This document shows, piece by piece, positions 7,342 to 16,494 of a stretch of 64,000 nt of DNA. Made by a program: the position numbers and the translations under genes. The DNA is taken from positions 62,001 to 126,000 of the forward strand of contig NZ_AXBA01000006.1 of assembly GCF_000473085.1 (NCBI RefSeq), in the 5' to 3' direction. This stretch comes from Azorhizobium doebereinerae UFLA1-100. Lineage in GTDB: Bacteria > Pseudomonadota > Alphaproteobacteria > Rhizobiales > Xanthobacteraceae. How positions within the stretch are numbered: position 1 is the stretch's first letter; each line of letters begins with the position of its first letter. Under the pieces are notes generated by a model. It saw nothing but the letters and a program-made list of their open reading frames with translations. It ran no database searches and was not told the DNA's origin.

Positions 7342-8556
7342 TCAGGGGGTTGGTCCGCCGGCGCGCCGGCGGGAGAGCGGGGGAGCGGCCTTCGCCGCCC
7401 GGCCGCGCTGGCCGGGGGCGGCGCCGCAGGACTGGCGGATGATGAGGCGCGGCGGCACGATGATCTGCTCCGGCGGGCGGCTCGGATTCTCCACCCGGCG
7501 CAGCAGCAGGCGGGCGGCCTCGCGGCCGACCACGCGCGGATCGGTGGTGAAGGTGGTGAGCGCGGGGCGGTGGAGCCCGGCCTCGGCCACGTCGTCGCAG
7601 CCGACCACGGCCACGTCCTTGCCCGGGGTGAGCCCGCGCTCAGCCAGCGCCAGCATGACGCCGAACGCCACCACGTCGTTGTAGCAGACCAGCGCGGTCG
7701 GGTGGTCGCCGGCGGCCAGCAGGTCGCGCGCGGCGGCATAGCCGTCGGCGCGGTCGAGCACGGCGCACGGCACCACCGGCCCGCTCTTGAGGCGGTGGCG
7801 GCGCAGCGCGCGGCGGAAGCCGGCGAGGCGCTCGGCCAAAGGCGCGATGCGGCGCACGCCGCCGATGAAGCCGATGTGCCGGTGGCCCAGCCCGATCAGG
7901 TGCTCGGTCACCAGCTCCATGCCGGCGCCGTAGTCCGGCCCGACATAGTCGCCGGAAAAGCCCTCCACGCGGCGCTGCGCCACCACGCGGGGCAGGTTGC
8001 CGCAGTGCGCGTCGTCGAACACCTCGGCCTTGGTGTCCTCGGCGGGCACCAGCACGACGCCGTCCACGCCGTGCTCCTGCATGCGCACCAGCAGGCGGCG
8101 CTGGCGCGCGGCGTCTTCCTCGGAATTGGTGATGAAGGCCACATAGCCCTCGCCGTCCAGCACGTCGTCGATGCCGGAGGTGAGCTGGGCATAGTTGGGG
8201 GTGGTGATCTCGCACAGCACGAGGCCGATGGTGCGCGAGGCGCCGGAGCGCAGGTTGGCGGCGCGGCGGTTGTAGACATAGCCGAGCTCGGCCATGGCCG
8301 CATCCACCTTGGCGCGGGTCTCGTCGGCCACCAGCGGGCTCTTGCGCAGCACCAGCGAGACGGTGGCGCGGGAGACGCCGGCATAAGCGGCGATGTGGTT
8401 GAGCGTGACGCGCGGCGGGGCGCCGTGGGCGGCGGCCGCATGGCCGGACGGGGCATGGCTGGCGCCCGAGCCTTCCGCCCGCGCGGCCCCTTTGGGCGCG
8501 GTCTGGCCCGGCTGGGCATCGCCGCCCCTGGGCTTATGCGGCTTGCGCGTCTGCAC
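7342..8556 (-). CDS. LacI-family transcriptional regulator of the sugar-acid operon
   Basis: This regulator of about 404 residues has an N-terminal helix-turn-helix in RVTLNHIAAYAGVSRATVSL and a hinge NRRAANLRSG. A periplasmic-binding-like effector domain follows, with SRTIGLVLCEITTPNYAQL at its start. About 55 low-complexity Ala/Gly/Lys residues precede the HTH, which is unusual. The GTG start at 8556 is chosen because a GGGGGAGAA site lies 8 bases upstream; the open frame continues further without such a site. It is the first gene of the operon ending in dgoA, and a perfect 18-base LacI-type operator lies about 185 bases upstream, so autoregulation with induction by a sugar acid or its phosphate is inferred. 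Confidence 0.9.
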   Translation of the reverse strand: MQTRKPHKPRGGDAQPGQTAPKGAARAEGSGASHAPSGHAAAAHGAPPRVTLNHIAAYAGVSRATVSLVLRKSPLVADETRAKVDAAMAELGYVYNRRAANLRSGASRTIGLVLCEITTPNYAQLTSGIDDVLDGEGYVAFITNSEEDAARQRRLLVRMQEHGVDGVVLVPAEDTKAEVFDDAHCGNLPRVVAQRRVEGFSGDYVGPDYGAGMELVTEHLIGLGHRHIGFIGGVRRIAPLAERLAGFRRALRRHRLKSGPVVPCAVLDRADGYAAARDLLAAGDHPTALVCYNDVVAFGVMLALAERGLTPGKDVAVVGCDDVAEAGLHRPALTTFTTDPRVVGREAARLLLRRVENPSRPPEQIIVPPRLIIRQSCGAAPGQRGRAAKAAPPLSRRRAGGPTP

Positions 8557-8706
8557 CGTGGCATTTCTCCCCCGGCCGTGACGGCCGGCTGACGTGGCGG
8601 ACGCGCTTTTCCGCGCGCCAGGGGCGCCGGACGCAGGTCTCGTTGTTCGCGGCACGGGCGGTGCCGGCGGCTGCCGCCGGGCGTTCGGCCCCAGCGGCAG
8701 GAGCTT

Positions 8707-8735
8707 GTCTAATGGAGCGGCGCGCGGCCGGTCAA
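8707..8735 (-). promoter_or_regulatory. Candidate sigma-70 promoter of the LacI-dgo operon
   Basis: On the minus strand TTGACC (8735-8730) is followed after 17 bases by TTAGAC (8712-8707). The -35 is good and the -10 weak. The LacI-type palindrome lies six bases upstream of the -35. Confidence 0.45.
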
Positions 8736-8741
8736 CGACTT

Positions 8742-8759
8742 TTTTAGATCGATCTAAAA
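8742..8759. promoter_or_regulatory. LacI-type operator palindrome
   Basis: TTTTAGATCGATCTAAAA is a perfect 18-base palindrome with the central CG typical of LacI-family sites. It stands out in a GC-rich region and is upstream of the LacI-family gene, so it is probably the regulator's own binding site. Confidence 0.8.
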
Positions 8760-8988
8760 CTTCGCCGACGCGGCAATATGACCGGCCCGGACGTGCTGCG
8801 ATGCAGCATCTCAATGGCGGCGCGGCGCGGGCTCCCGCCGCGGGCCGGCGGGGCCGCCAGGGCGCCCCGCGTCATGTTGCATAGCATCAAATATTTGCCG
8901 CGCGTTCCCCCGGCGGGGTGTGGGGTGTGGGGCGCGGGGCGCGGCGGGCGCGGGGGAGGATGCGCGCCATCTCGTCCGGGCGCGGCAA

Positions 8989-9032
8989 AAACCCTCTCCC
9001 GCTTGCGGGGGAGGGAAGGGGTGGGGGCCGAA
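8989..9032 (+). repeat. Dispersed C/G-hairpin repeat, copy 3
   Basis: CCCTCTCCCGCTTGCGGGGG folds as a near-perfect hairpin with a TT loop and is followed by AGGGAAGGGGTGGGGGCCGA. It is the same family as 2211-2250. Confidence 0.7.
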
Positions 9033-9123
9033 GCGCAGCTTCGGAAACGCTTGTTCCATCCGCGCGGGCGCTGCTGCCGCGGCGCGCGCACCCACCCCGC
9101 GACCTGTTCGCCGCTGGCACGGC

Positions 9124-9162
9124 GCCCCACCCCGGCCCTCCCCCGCAAGCGGGAGAGGGAGC
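9124..9162 (-). repeat. Dispersed C/G-hairpin repeat, copy 4 (inverted)
   Basis: CCCTCCCCCGCAAGCGGGAG within CCCCACCCCGG flanks is the reverse complement of copy 3. The pair straddles the region just beyond the end of the guanidine operon. Confidence 0.7.
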
Positions 9163-9218
9163 GCGTCGCGCGAAGGGAGGGCGCGCGCGGGGAGAGGTGC
9201 GCTCCGTCCAGGTGCGGG

Positions 9219-9629
9219 TCAGCCCTGGCGCTGCGCCATATAGGCGCGCCAGCCGCCCAGCGCGGTGATCTCGCGCGCGTCCTTCACCGCATGGGCCTCG
9301 CACAGGAAGCCGGAGGCTTCCGAGCCGTCGTCCAGGCGGATCTTGCCCACGCCCAGCGGCGCCGGGATGCGGGCGACGAAGGCGCCGAAGGCGGCGGGGG
9401 CGAGCGCCCACACCTCCACGTCGAGGCCGGGGCCGGCGAAGCCCGGCTCGCGCACCAGCCCCGGCTTCTCCGGCACCGTGCCGGGCAAGGCATAGAGCCG
9501 ATAGTCCGGCGCCGTGCGGCAGCGGCGGATCAGCCGGCCGCCGGTCTCGGTCAATTCGCGGTTGAGCGGCATGCCGGAGAGATGGGCGCCCACCACGACG
9601 ATGGGCAGGGTGTCCTGCGTCCCGGTCAT
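9219..9629 (-). CDS. Stand-alone allophanate hydrolase C-terminal domain protein
   Basis: This 136-residue protein matches only the C-terminal domain of allophanate hydrolase (AtzF), a gamma-glutamylcyclotransferase-like fold that in AtzF decarboxylates the N-carboxycarbamate made by the amidase domain. Recognisable segments are [55 protein letters not shown], and [20 protein letters not shown] followed by WRAY. The ATG overlaps the carboxylase stop (ATGA), so it is the last gene of the guanidine operon. The usual 450-residue amidase part is absent here and in the bases downstream, so the amidase must be encoded elsewhere, or the step is done by another enzyme. Family is clear; its separate role is inferred. 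Confidence 0.85.
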   Translation of the reverse strand: MTGTQDTLPIVVVGAHLSGMPLNRELTETGGRLIRRCRTAPDYRLYALPGTVPEKPGLVREPGFAGPGLDVEVWALAPAAFGAFVARIPAPLGVGKIRLDDGSEASGFLCEAHAVKDAREITALGGWRAYMAQRQG

Positions 9630-12600
9630 GCGCCTGCCTCCAGCACGGCCACCACATCGCCGGTGCGCACCGTGCGCCCCGGCGCCACGCGCACTTCCCG
9701 CAGGCGCCCCGGCGCATGGGCGGTGATGGCGATCTCCATCTTCATGCTCTCGATGATGGCGATGGTCTCGCCCGCCGCCACCGGGGCGCCGGGTGCCACC
9801 AGCACCTTCCACACATTGCCCGGCACGCCAGCGCTGACCCCGAAGCAGCCTTCGGGAATGGCGTCCGGCGCCAGCGCCGGGCCGCCGTCGTCAGTGACGA
9901 AGCTGTCCAGCCCCTCCGCCTTCCAGCGCGCCCGCTCCGCCTCGAACGCCGCCTGCTGGCGGGCCTTGAAGGCGGTGATGGCGGGCTCGTCCCGCTTCAG
10001 CCCGGCGGCATAGTCCGCATAGGAGAACTGCCCCTCCTCGATGCGCACCGGATAGGCGCCGTGCGGGAAGGCGGCGCGCGCCTCGGTGAGTTCCGCGTGG
10101 GAGACCGGGAAGAAGCGGATCTGATCGAAGAAGCGCAGCAGCCAGGGCGTGCCCTCGGCGAAGGCCGGGGTGGCGCGCCAGGTGTTCCACATCTGGATGG
10201 TGCGGCCGAACAATTGATAGCCGCCCGGCCCCTCCATGCCGTAGATGCACATGTAGGCGCCGCCGATGCCCACCGCATTCTCCGGCGTCCAGGTGCGGGC
10301 GGGATTGTATTTGGTGGTCACCAGGCGATGGCGCGGGTCGATCGGGGTCGCCACCGGGGCGCCCAGATAGACGTCGCCCAGGCCCAGCACCAGATAGCGC
10401 GCGTCGAACACCACGTCCTTGACCGCCTGCTCATCGGCCAGCCCGTTGATGCGGCGGATGAACTCGATGTTGGACGGGCACCAGGGGGCGTCGGGCCGCA
10501 CCAGCTCCTGATACTTGCGCATGGCGCGCTGCGCGTCCGGGTCGTCCCAGGACAAGGGCAGGTGGACGGTGCGGCTCGGCACCACCACGTCCTCGGCCTT
10601 GGGCAGCGCGGCTTCGATCTCCTGCAACAGCCCGACCAGCCGGGCGCGGGAAAGCGCGCCGCCGTCATAGTGGATTTGCAGCGAGCGGATGCCGGGGGTG
10701 AGGTCGATGAGGCCGGGCAGCTTCGCCTGCGCCACCGCCTGCGCCATCAGGTGCGCCCGCAGCCGCAGGGCGATGTCGAGCCGCATGTCGCCGAATTCCA
10801 CCAGCAGATTGTCGTCGCCCTGGCGGCGGTAGACCACCTGAACCGGGCCGTCGTCGCGCCGCGCCACGATGGGCGAGGCGGCCTCCGGCACGGAGCGGAC
10901 GGCGGGCCCGGCCACGGCATCGTGCGGCCGGGCCAGCGGGACGAAGCGCACGCTGTCGCCGGGCTTCAACTGGCCCATCTTCCATTGCTCGTCGCGGGCG
11001 ATCACCGCCGGGCAGACGAAGCCGCCGAGCGAGGGGCCGTCCGGCCCGAGGATGATGGGCATGTCGCCGGTGAAGTCGATGGCGCCCACCGCATAGGCAT
11101 TGTCGTGCAGGTTGGAGGGGTGCAGCCCCGCCTCGCCGCCATCGGCGCGGGCCCAGCGCGGCGTCGGCCCCATCAGGCGCACGCCGGTGCGGGCGCTGTT
11201 GTAATGCACCTCGTAGGATGCCGCGAACAGATCGGCGATGTCCGCGTCCTGGAAGAAGTCCGGCGCGCCGTGCGGGCCGTAGACCACGCCGATCTCCCAC
11301 GTCCGCGTCAGCGGCGCGGGAGCAAGCGGGGCGCTGGCGTCCTCGACTATTGAGCCGATGTGCAGCGCATCGCCGCCCTTCAGCGTGCCGGTGGCATGGC
11401 CGCCGAAGGCGCCGAGCGCGAAGGTGGCGCGCGAGCCCAGCACCTCGGGCGCGTCGAAGCCGCCGCGCACGGCGAGATAAGCGCGCTGGCCCGGCCCCTG
11501 GATGGCGCCGAGCGCCAGCACCTGCCCGGCCGCCACCGCGAACGGGGCGTCGTGCGGCACGTTCGCGCCGTCCAGCACCGCCGGCATGTGCGCGCCGGAC
11601 AGCGCCACCTCGGCGGCGGCGTGGAAGCGCAGGGTCGGGCCGTTGACGGTCAATTCCAGCGCCGCCGTGTCCGGCGGATTGCGCACCAAGGCGTTGGCGC
11701 GGCGGAAGGAATGGGCGTCCATCGGGCCGGACGGCGGCACGCCCACATGCCAGAGGTGGAGGCGCCCCGGCAGCTCCTGAAGGCTCGACTGCGCGCCGGG
11801 GCTGAGCACCTCGATGCTGCGCGGCGCGAAGTCGAAATCCTTCAGCGCGGTGGTGGCCACCTTGCCGGAAGCGAGCAGATCGGATGCCGCGATGGCCCGC
11901 AGATAGGTGAGGTTGGTCTCGATGCCGGACAGCCGGGTCGCGTCCAGCGCCGCCCGCAGGGCTTGGAGCGCGGCGGGGCGGTCGGCGCCGGTGACGATCA
12001 CCTTCGCCAGCATGGGGTCGTAATAGGGCGTGACCTCCGTGCCCGTCTCCACCCAGCCGTCCACCCGCACGCCGTGCGGGAAGGCGACCTCGGTAAGCAG
12101 GCCGGCGCTGGGCTGGAAGTTGGCGTGGGGGATCTCCGCATAGATGCGGGCCTCGATGGCCGCGCCCTGGGGGGTGAGGGGTTCGGCGGGAATGGGGTCC
12201 TCGCCCGCCGCCTGCCGCACCATCCATTCCACCAGGTCGATGCCGAACACCGCCTCGGTGACCGGATGCTCAACCTGGAGGCGGGTGTTCACCTCCAGGA
12301 AGTAGAATTCCGCCCGCGCCGGGTCGTAGATGAATTCCACCGTGCCGGCGGAGGCATAGGCGACGCTTTCCCCCAGCGCCACGGCGGCGGCGTGGAGGCG
12401 GGCGCGCACGTCCTCCGGCAGCAGCGGGGCGGGGGTTTCCTCGATCACCTTCTGGTTGCGGCGCTGGAGCGAGCAGTCGCGCTCGCCGAGCGCCACCACG
12501 CGGCCGGCGCCGTTGCCGAAGATCTGCACCTCCACATGGCGGGCATCGGCCACGAAGCGCTCCAGATAGACCCGCGCGTCGCCGAAGGAGGCGCGCGCCG

Positions 12601-13156
12601 TGCGCTGCACGCGCTCGAACGCGGCGGCCAGGTCCTCCGGGCCGGCGCAGAGCTGCATGCCGATGCCGCCGCCGCCCGCCGTGCTCTTGAGCATCACCGG
12701 GTAGGAGATGGCTTGCGCGGCCTCCAGCGCCTCCTCCACGCCCTCGATCAGGCCGGTGCCGGGCAGCAGCGGCACGCCGCTCCTTTGCGCGATCTCGCGG
12801 GCGGTGTGCTTGAGGCCGAAGGCCCGCAGATGCTCCGGGCGGGGGCCGATGAAGGCGATGCCTTCCGCCGCCAGCCGCTCGGCGAAGGCGACAGTCTCCG
12901 ACAGGAAGCCGTAGCCGGGATGCACCGCCTGCGCGCCGCTGGCCTTGGCGGCGGCGATCACCGCCTCCATGTTCAGATAGCTCTCGGCGGCGGGGGCCGG
13001 GCCGAGGCGGTGGGCTTCGTCCGCCGCCAGCACCGGGCGGGTGAAGCGGTCGGCGTCCGAATGGACGGCGACGGCGCGGATATGCATCGCGCGCAAAGTC
13101 CGGGCGATCCGGCCGGCGATCTCGCCCCGGTTGGCAATCAGGACCGTGTCGAACAT
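9626..13156 (-). CDS. Guanidine/urea carboxylase, biotin-dependent
   Basis: This 1176-residue enzyme has the full urea carboxylase layout: biotin carboxylase (about 1-450, starting [20 protein letters not shown]), KipA-like (about 455-765), KipI-like (about 785-1000) and a C-terminal biotinyl domain with ESMKMEI (biotinylated K1139). It uses ATP and bicarbonate to carboxylate its substrate. Homologues under guanidine-I riboswitches are known to prefer guanidine, giving carboxyguanidine for the two deiminase-type proteins encoded just upstream. The riboswitch at 17708-17813 therefore points to guanidine rather than urea. It starts 3 bases after the preceding gene. The Asn/Asp position that separates urea from guanidine carboxylases could not be placed by eye. 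Confidence 0.93.
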   Translation of the reverse strand: MFDTVLIANRGEIAGRIARTLRAMHIRAVAVHSDADRFTRPVLAADEAHRLGPAPAAESYLNMEAVIAAAKASGAQAVHPGYGFLSETVAFAERLAAEGIAFIGPRPEHLRAFGLKHTAREIAQRSGVPLLPGTGLIEGVEEALEAAQAISYPVMLKSTAGGGGIGMQLCAGPEDLAAAFERVQRTARASFGDARVYLERFVADARHVEVQIFGNGAGRVVALGERDCSLQRRNQKVIEETPAPLLPEDVRARLHAAAVALGESVAYASAGTVEFIYDPARAEFYFLEVNTRLQVEHPVTEAVFGIDLVEWMVRQAAGEDPIPAEPLTPQGAAIEARIYAEIPHANFQPSAGLLTEVAFPHGVRVDGWVETGTEVTPYYDPMLAKVIVTGADRPAALQALRAALDATRLSGIETNLTYLRAIAASDLLASGKVATTALKDFDFAPRSIEVLSPGAQSSLQELPGRLHLWHVGVPPSGPMDAHSFRRANALVRNPPDTAALELTVNGPTLRFHAAAEVALSGAHMPAVLDGANVPHDAPFAVAAGQVLALGAIQGPGQRAYLAVRGGFDAPEVLGSRATFALGAFGGHATGTLKGGDALHIGSIVEDASAPLAPAPLTRTWEIGVVYGPHGAPDFFQDADIADLFAASYEVHYNSARTGVRLMGPTPRWARADGGEAGLHPSNLHDNAYAVGAIDFTGDMPIILGPDGPSLGGFVCPAVIARDEQWKMGQLKPGDSVRFVPLARPHDAVAGPAVRSVPEAASPIVARRDDGPVQVVYRRQGDDNLLVEFGDMRLDIALRLRAHLMAQAVAQAKLPGLIDLTPGIRSLQIHYDGGALSRARLVGLLQEIEAALPKAEDVVVPSRTVHLPLSWDDPDAQRAMRKYQELVRPDAPWCPSNIEFIRRINGLADEQAVKDVVFDARYLVLGLGDVYLGAPVATPIDPRHRLVTTKYNPARTWTPENAVGIGGAYMCIYGMEGPGGYQLFGRTIQMWNTWRATPAFAEGTPWLLRFFDQIRFFPVSHAELTEARAAFPHGAYPVRIEEGQFSYADYAAGLKRDEPAITAFKARQQAAFEAERARWKAEGLDSFVTDDGGPALAPDAIPEGCFGVSAGVPGNVWKVLVAPGAPVAAGETIAIIESMKMEIAITAHAPGRLREVRVAPGRTVRTGDVVAVLEAGA

Positions 13157-13159
13157 GGG

Positions 13160-13816
13160 TCAGCCCTCGTCCCCGGCGAAGATCAGGATGGCGATGGGCG
13201 TGGGGTTGAAGCCGTTGCAGGGATTGTTGATCTGGGGGCAGTTGGAGATGACGCAGAGGAGGTCCATCTCGGCCCGGATCTCCACATAATCGCCCGGCTT
13301 CGACACCCCGTCGACGATGGCCAGCTCGCCGTTTGGCGAGATCGGCACGTTCATGAAGAAGTTGATGTTGGGCACGATGTCGCGCTTGGTCAGGCCGTAT
13401 TTCGAAACCTCATATACGAAGTTCTCGCGGCAGGCGTGCAGGTAGCGGGTGTGCTGGCCGAAGCGCGCGGTGTTGCTCTCGCACGAGCAGGCGCCCGCCG
13501 AGGTGTCGTGCCGGCCGCAGGTGTCGGCGGTGACGACGCCCATCAGATGCCCCTCGTTGGAGATGAGGCGGGTGCCGGTGGTGACATAGGCCGCGCCCTG
13601 CACGCGCACGGTGTCCTGCGCCGAATAGCGCTCGGCGAGGTCGCCCGCCTTGTAGAACAGGGTGTCCACCGCCTGCTGGCCCTCCAGGTCGATGATGCGG
13701 ATGGATTGGCCGCGCCTGACGAGGCCCGACCAGGGGGCCTGCGGGGGCACATGGTGGGTGGCGATCGCGGATTTCGGGTCATGCACCGGGGCGGCGAAGA
13801 AGCTTTTGGCGTTCAT
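13160..13816 (-). CDS. Carboxyguanidine deiminase-type subunit (urea carboxylase-associated protein)
   Basis: This 218-residue protein belongs to the urea carboxylase-associated (UAAP) family, members of which have been shown to work as a two-protein carboxyguanidine deiminase (CgdA/CgdB) turning carboxyguanidine into allophanate. The start MNAKSFFAAPVHDPKSAIAT has a GGGAGCGAC site. Conserved Cys/Asn-rich segments are TCGRHDTSAGACSCESNTAR and VISNCPQINNPCNGFNPTPI; the cysteines suggest a metal or catalytic centre. Three bases separate it from the carboxylase and 14 from its paralogue upstream. Which of CgdA or CgdB it is was not decided. Confidence 0.88.
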   Translation of the reverse strand: MNAKSFFAAPVHDPKSAIATHHVPPQAPWSGLVRRGQSIRIIDLEGQQAVDTLFYKAGDLAERYSAQDTVRVQGAAYVTTGTRLISNEGHLMGVVTADTCGRHDTSAGACSCESNTARFGQHTRYLHACRENFVYEVSKYGLTKRDIVPNINFFMNVPISPNGELAIVDGVSKPGDYVEIRAEMDLLCVISNCPQINNPCNGFNPTPIAILIFAGDEG

Positions 13817-13830
13817 GTCGGTCGCTCCCT

Positions 13831-14646
13831 TCAGCGCGCGAGGTTCTCGAAGCCGCGGGCGGCTTCGGGGGTGGCGGTGCGGCAGAGGTCGTCGAACGCA
13901 GCGGGCGGGGCCTGGAAGCGGATCGCCTCGACGCTGCCGGCGGCATGGTCCGGGCGCGGGTCGAGCGGGTGCGGGCAGTTGGAGAGCGCCACGAGGAGGT
14001 CCATCTCCGCCCGCAGGTCGACGAAATCGCCCGCCTGCCGGGTGTCGGCGCCCCATGCCAGCCTGCCGTCCGCGTCGGTGTTCACCGGGGCGAAGAAGGT
14101 CATGCACGGCGGGATGTCGCAGCGCGCGAGGCCGAGCTTGCCGGCGGCGAGGATGAAATTGTCCCGCGTGTTGCGCAGCCGCTCGCTATCGGCCTTGGCG
14201 CCGTAGCGGGCGCGGTTGGAGGCGGCGGTGGAGCCGCCCACCAGCGCGTCATGGGCGCAGCCGGTATCCTCCACCAGCGAGAGCATCACCCGGCCCATGT
14301 CGGAGAACAGCACGCGGCCCTTCTGCAATCTGGCGGTCCACTGGATCTTCAGCGTGTCGGCATAGTTCAGCCGCTCGCTCGTCTCGTGCGCGTTCCAGCA
14401 GACCAGCGCGACGGCGGCGGGCGCGTCCATCAGCGCGATGCGCAGCGCCTCGCCGGCCTTCAGCCGCGTGGTGAAGTACCAGCCGGGCGGGATCGTCTCG
14501 CGGGTCAGCGGGCCGGGCGGCAGCGGCAGGCCGCGCGCCGTGGGCGCGGGCAGCACGGCGGGGGCGTGGCCGCCGGCGGCCTTCAGCTCCTCGTAGCGGC
14601 GCTTGTTGGCCGCGATGCGGTCCAGCGTTGTGGTGTCGGCAGTCAT
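13831..14646 (-). CDS. Carboxyguanidine deiminase-type subunit, larger paralogue
   Basis: This 271-residue protein is a paralogue of the next gene and the second member of the UAAP pair. It starts MTADTTTLDRIAANKRRYEE behind a GGAGAGAG site. It carries DLRAEMDLLVALSNCPHPLD, parallel to EIRAEMDLLCVISNCPQ in its partner, but has fewer cysteines, with GGSTAASNRARYGAK where the partner has a Cys cluster. The two probably form a heteromer in which one chain holds most of the metal ligands. It lies directly after the ABC transporter ATPase in the riboswitch-led operon. Confidence 0.87.
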   Translation of the reverse strand: MTADTTTLDRIAANKRRYEELKAAGGHAPAVLPAPTARGLPLPPGPLTRETIPPGWYFTTRLKAGEALRIALMDAPAAVALVCWNAHETSERLNYADTLKIQWTARLQKGRVLFSDMGRVMLSLVEDTGCAHDALVGGSTAASNRARYGAKADSERLRNTRDNFILAAGKLGLARCDIPPCMTFFAPVNTDADGRLAWGADTRQAGDFVDLRAEMDLLVALSNCPHPLDPRPDHAAGSVEAIRFQAPPAAFDDLCRTATPEAARGFENLAR

Positions 14647-14657
14647 GTGCTCTCTCC

Positions 14658-15470
14658 TCAGGCGCTCATGAGTGCCGGGTCGTCCCGGCCATGCCCCGTC
14701 TCGATCGCCGGGTCGTCCCGGCCGGGGCTGGAAGGCGCGCCGGCGATGCGGCGCGGCCAGACGTCGATGTCGCGCGCCACCGTGGCGCCGAAGCGCGCGC
14801 GCTCCTCCGGCCGGTCGCGGCGGCGCTCGAAGGCGATGACGCGGGTGGCGAGCGTGAAGGCCTCGCGCAGGTCGTGCGTCACCATCACCACCGTCATCTC
14901 GCAAGAGTTCCACAGCTTGCGCATCAGGGTGTGGATGTCGGCGCGGATGCCGGGGTCGAGCGCGCCGAACGGCTCGTCCAGCAAGAGGATGCGCGGCTTG
15001 CGCATGATCGCCTGGGCGAGCGCGAGGCGCTGCTGCATGCCGCCCGACAGCGCGGCGGGATATTTGTCCTGCGCCCCGGCAAGGCCCACTTCGTCGATCA
15101 GCGCGCGGGCCTCCTCAGCCGCCGCGTGGCGGGCGGCGCCGAACAGGCGGCCGGTGAGCGGCGCGCGCGGTAATTCCGCCGCCAGCAGCACGTTGCCCAG
15201 CACGGTGAGGTGCGGGAAGACGGAATAGCGCTGGAACACCACGCCCCGGTCGGCGCCGGGCTCGCGGGCGATGGGGCGGCCGTCGATCAGCACGCTGCCG
15301 CGGGTCACGCTCTCCTCGCTGAGCAGGATGCGCAGGAAGGTGGTCTTGCCGCAGCCGGAGGGGCCGACCAGGGCGACGAAGGAACGCGGCGCGAACTCGA
15401 GGCAGATGTCCTCCAGCACGATCTGGTCGCCATATTCCTTCCACAGGTGCTGCACCGAGATGGCGGTCAT
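14658..15470 (-). CDS. Guanidine ABC transporter ATPase (NitT/TauT type)
   Basis: This 270-residue nucleotide-binding subunit has Walker A VGPSGCGKTT, signature LSGGMQQRLALAQAI and Walker B ILLLDEPFGALDPG. The EPFGALD form is typical of the nitrate/sulfonate/taurine family. It overlaps the permease stop by four bases and precedes the deiminase pair. Placed under the guanidine riboswitch, it should energise uptake of guanidine or a guanidinium compound. Its last residues repeat the words DDPAIETG and RDDPALMS, a small low-complexity tail. Confidence 0.9.
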   Translation of the reverse strand: MTAISVQHLWKEYGDQIVLEDICLEFAPRSFVALVGPSGCGKTTFLRILLSEESVTRGSVLIDGRPIAREPGADRGVVFQRYSVFPHLTVLGNVLLAAELPRAPLTGRLFGAARHAAAEEARALIDEVGLAGAQDKYPAALSGGMQQRLALAQAIMRKPRILLLDEPFGALDPGIRADIHTLMRKLWNSCEMTVVMVTHDLREAFTLATRVIAFERRRDRPEERARFGATVARDIDVWPRRIAGAPSSPGRDDPAIETGHGRDDPALMSA

Positions 15471-16282
15471 GCGCCCCTCCCGCCGAACCAGGGGAAGGCG
15501 GCGCGGCGCAGCCGCACGAGGCCATAGTCCATCAGCACCGAGAGCAAGGTGATCCAGGCGACGTAGGGCAGGATGACATCCATGGCGAGATACCGCCGCA
15601 CCAGGAAGATGCGATAGCCGAGGCCGCTCTCGGCCGCGATCGCCTCCGCCGCGATGAGGAACAGGAAGGCCGGGCCGAGCGACAGGCGCACAGCGTCGAT
15701 GAGGCGCGGGGCGATCTGCGGCAGCACCACGCGCAGCGCGATCTGCCAGCTTGAGGCGCCCAGCGTCTGCGCCTTGATCATCTGCTCGCGCGGCAGTTCC
15801 TCCACCCGCATGGCGAGGTCGCGGATGAGAAAGGGCGTCACCCCGATGGTGATCAGCGCCACTTTCGAGACCTCGCCCAGCCCGAGAGCGATGAACAGGA
15901 TGGGCAGCAGCGCCAGCGGCGGCACCATGGAGACCATGGCGACGAACGGCGCCAGCAGCGCCCGCACCATGGGCAGCATGCCGATCATCACGCCGGCGAC
16001 GAGGGCGATGGCGGTGGACAGCGCCAGCGCGGTGACGAGCCGGTCCAGCGTCGCCAGCGTGTCGCTGATGAGCAGATAGTCACCCGTGCGGGCATCGGGA
16101 TTGAGCGCCACGCGGGCGATGGCATCGCCGATGGTGGCGAGGCTCGGCAGCAGCTTGTCCGCCGGGTTGTCGGCGAGCCGCGCGGCGGAGCCGAGCACAT
16201 AGGCGAGGATGAGGCACGCGAACGGCAGCATGGCCAGCAGCAGCGCTGCCGTGCGGTCCGGCCGGCGGTTGATGAGGCGCAT
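15467..16282 (-). CDS. Guanidine ABC transporter permease
   Basis: This 271-residue inner-membrane permease is of SsuC/TauC type, with about six hydrophobic segments. MVPPLALLPILFIALGLGEV near 140-160 is the family's conserved region, and QTLGASSWQIALRVVLPQIA is the EAA loop that docks the ATPase. It overlaps the ATPase gene (ATGA) and follows the binding-protein gene after a 212-base gap holding a hairpin repeat. Confidence 0.9.
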   Translation of the reverse strand: MRLINRRPDRTAALLLAMLPFACLILAYVLGSAARLADNPADKLLPSLATIGDAIARVALNPDARTGDYLLISDTLATLDRLVTALALSTAIALVAGVMIGMLPMVRALLAPFVAMVSMVPPLALLPILFIALGLGEVSKVALITIGVTPFLIRDLAMRVEELPREQMIKAQTLGASSWQIALRVVLPQIAPRLIDAVRLSLGPAFLFLIAAEAIAAESGLGYRIFLVRRYLAMDVILPYVAWITLLSVLMDYGLVRLRRAAFPWFGGRGA

Positions 16283-16397
16283 GCGTGCGGGCTCCGGGTT
16301 TCGTTCGGCGGGCGGGCGCGGGGTGGCGGGCCGTCCGTTGGGTGTGGCGGGCAGGCCCGCCTGGCGACGAGCACACCCTCGCCGCTGGCGCGACGGG

Positions 16398-16426
16398 CTC
16401 CCTCCCCCGCAAGCGGGAGAGGGTGA
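16398..16426. repeat. Dispersed C/G-hairpin repeat, copy 5
   Basis: CTCCCTCCCCCGCAAGCGGG continues as AGAGGGTG and forms the same hairpin as the other copies. Here it lies inside the guanidine operon between binding-protein and permease genes, in a GC-rich segment that also contains two similar GGCGGGCGGGCG and GGTGGCGGG words. Confidence 0.65.
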
Positions 16427-16494
16427 AATCGGCGGGCGGGCGCCGGGTGGCGGGTCGTCCGTCCGGCGTCGGCGGACGTGACCGCGCGAACCCC

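Larger units (their letters stand above)
8760..9218. other. Non-coding gap with two hairpin repeats
   Basis: No gene is supported here; frames are GC-rich shadows. Two copies of the C/G-hairpin repeat lie at 8989-9032 and 9124-9162 in opposite orientation. I looked for an amidase (AtzF N-terminal part) downstream of the guanidine operon and found none. Confidence 0.55.

Noticed and set aside
9626-13156. Annotation as a urea carboxylase in urea catabolism
   Set aside because: The operon has a guanidine-I riboswitch and the UAAP pair, so guanidine is the better substrate call.
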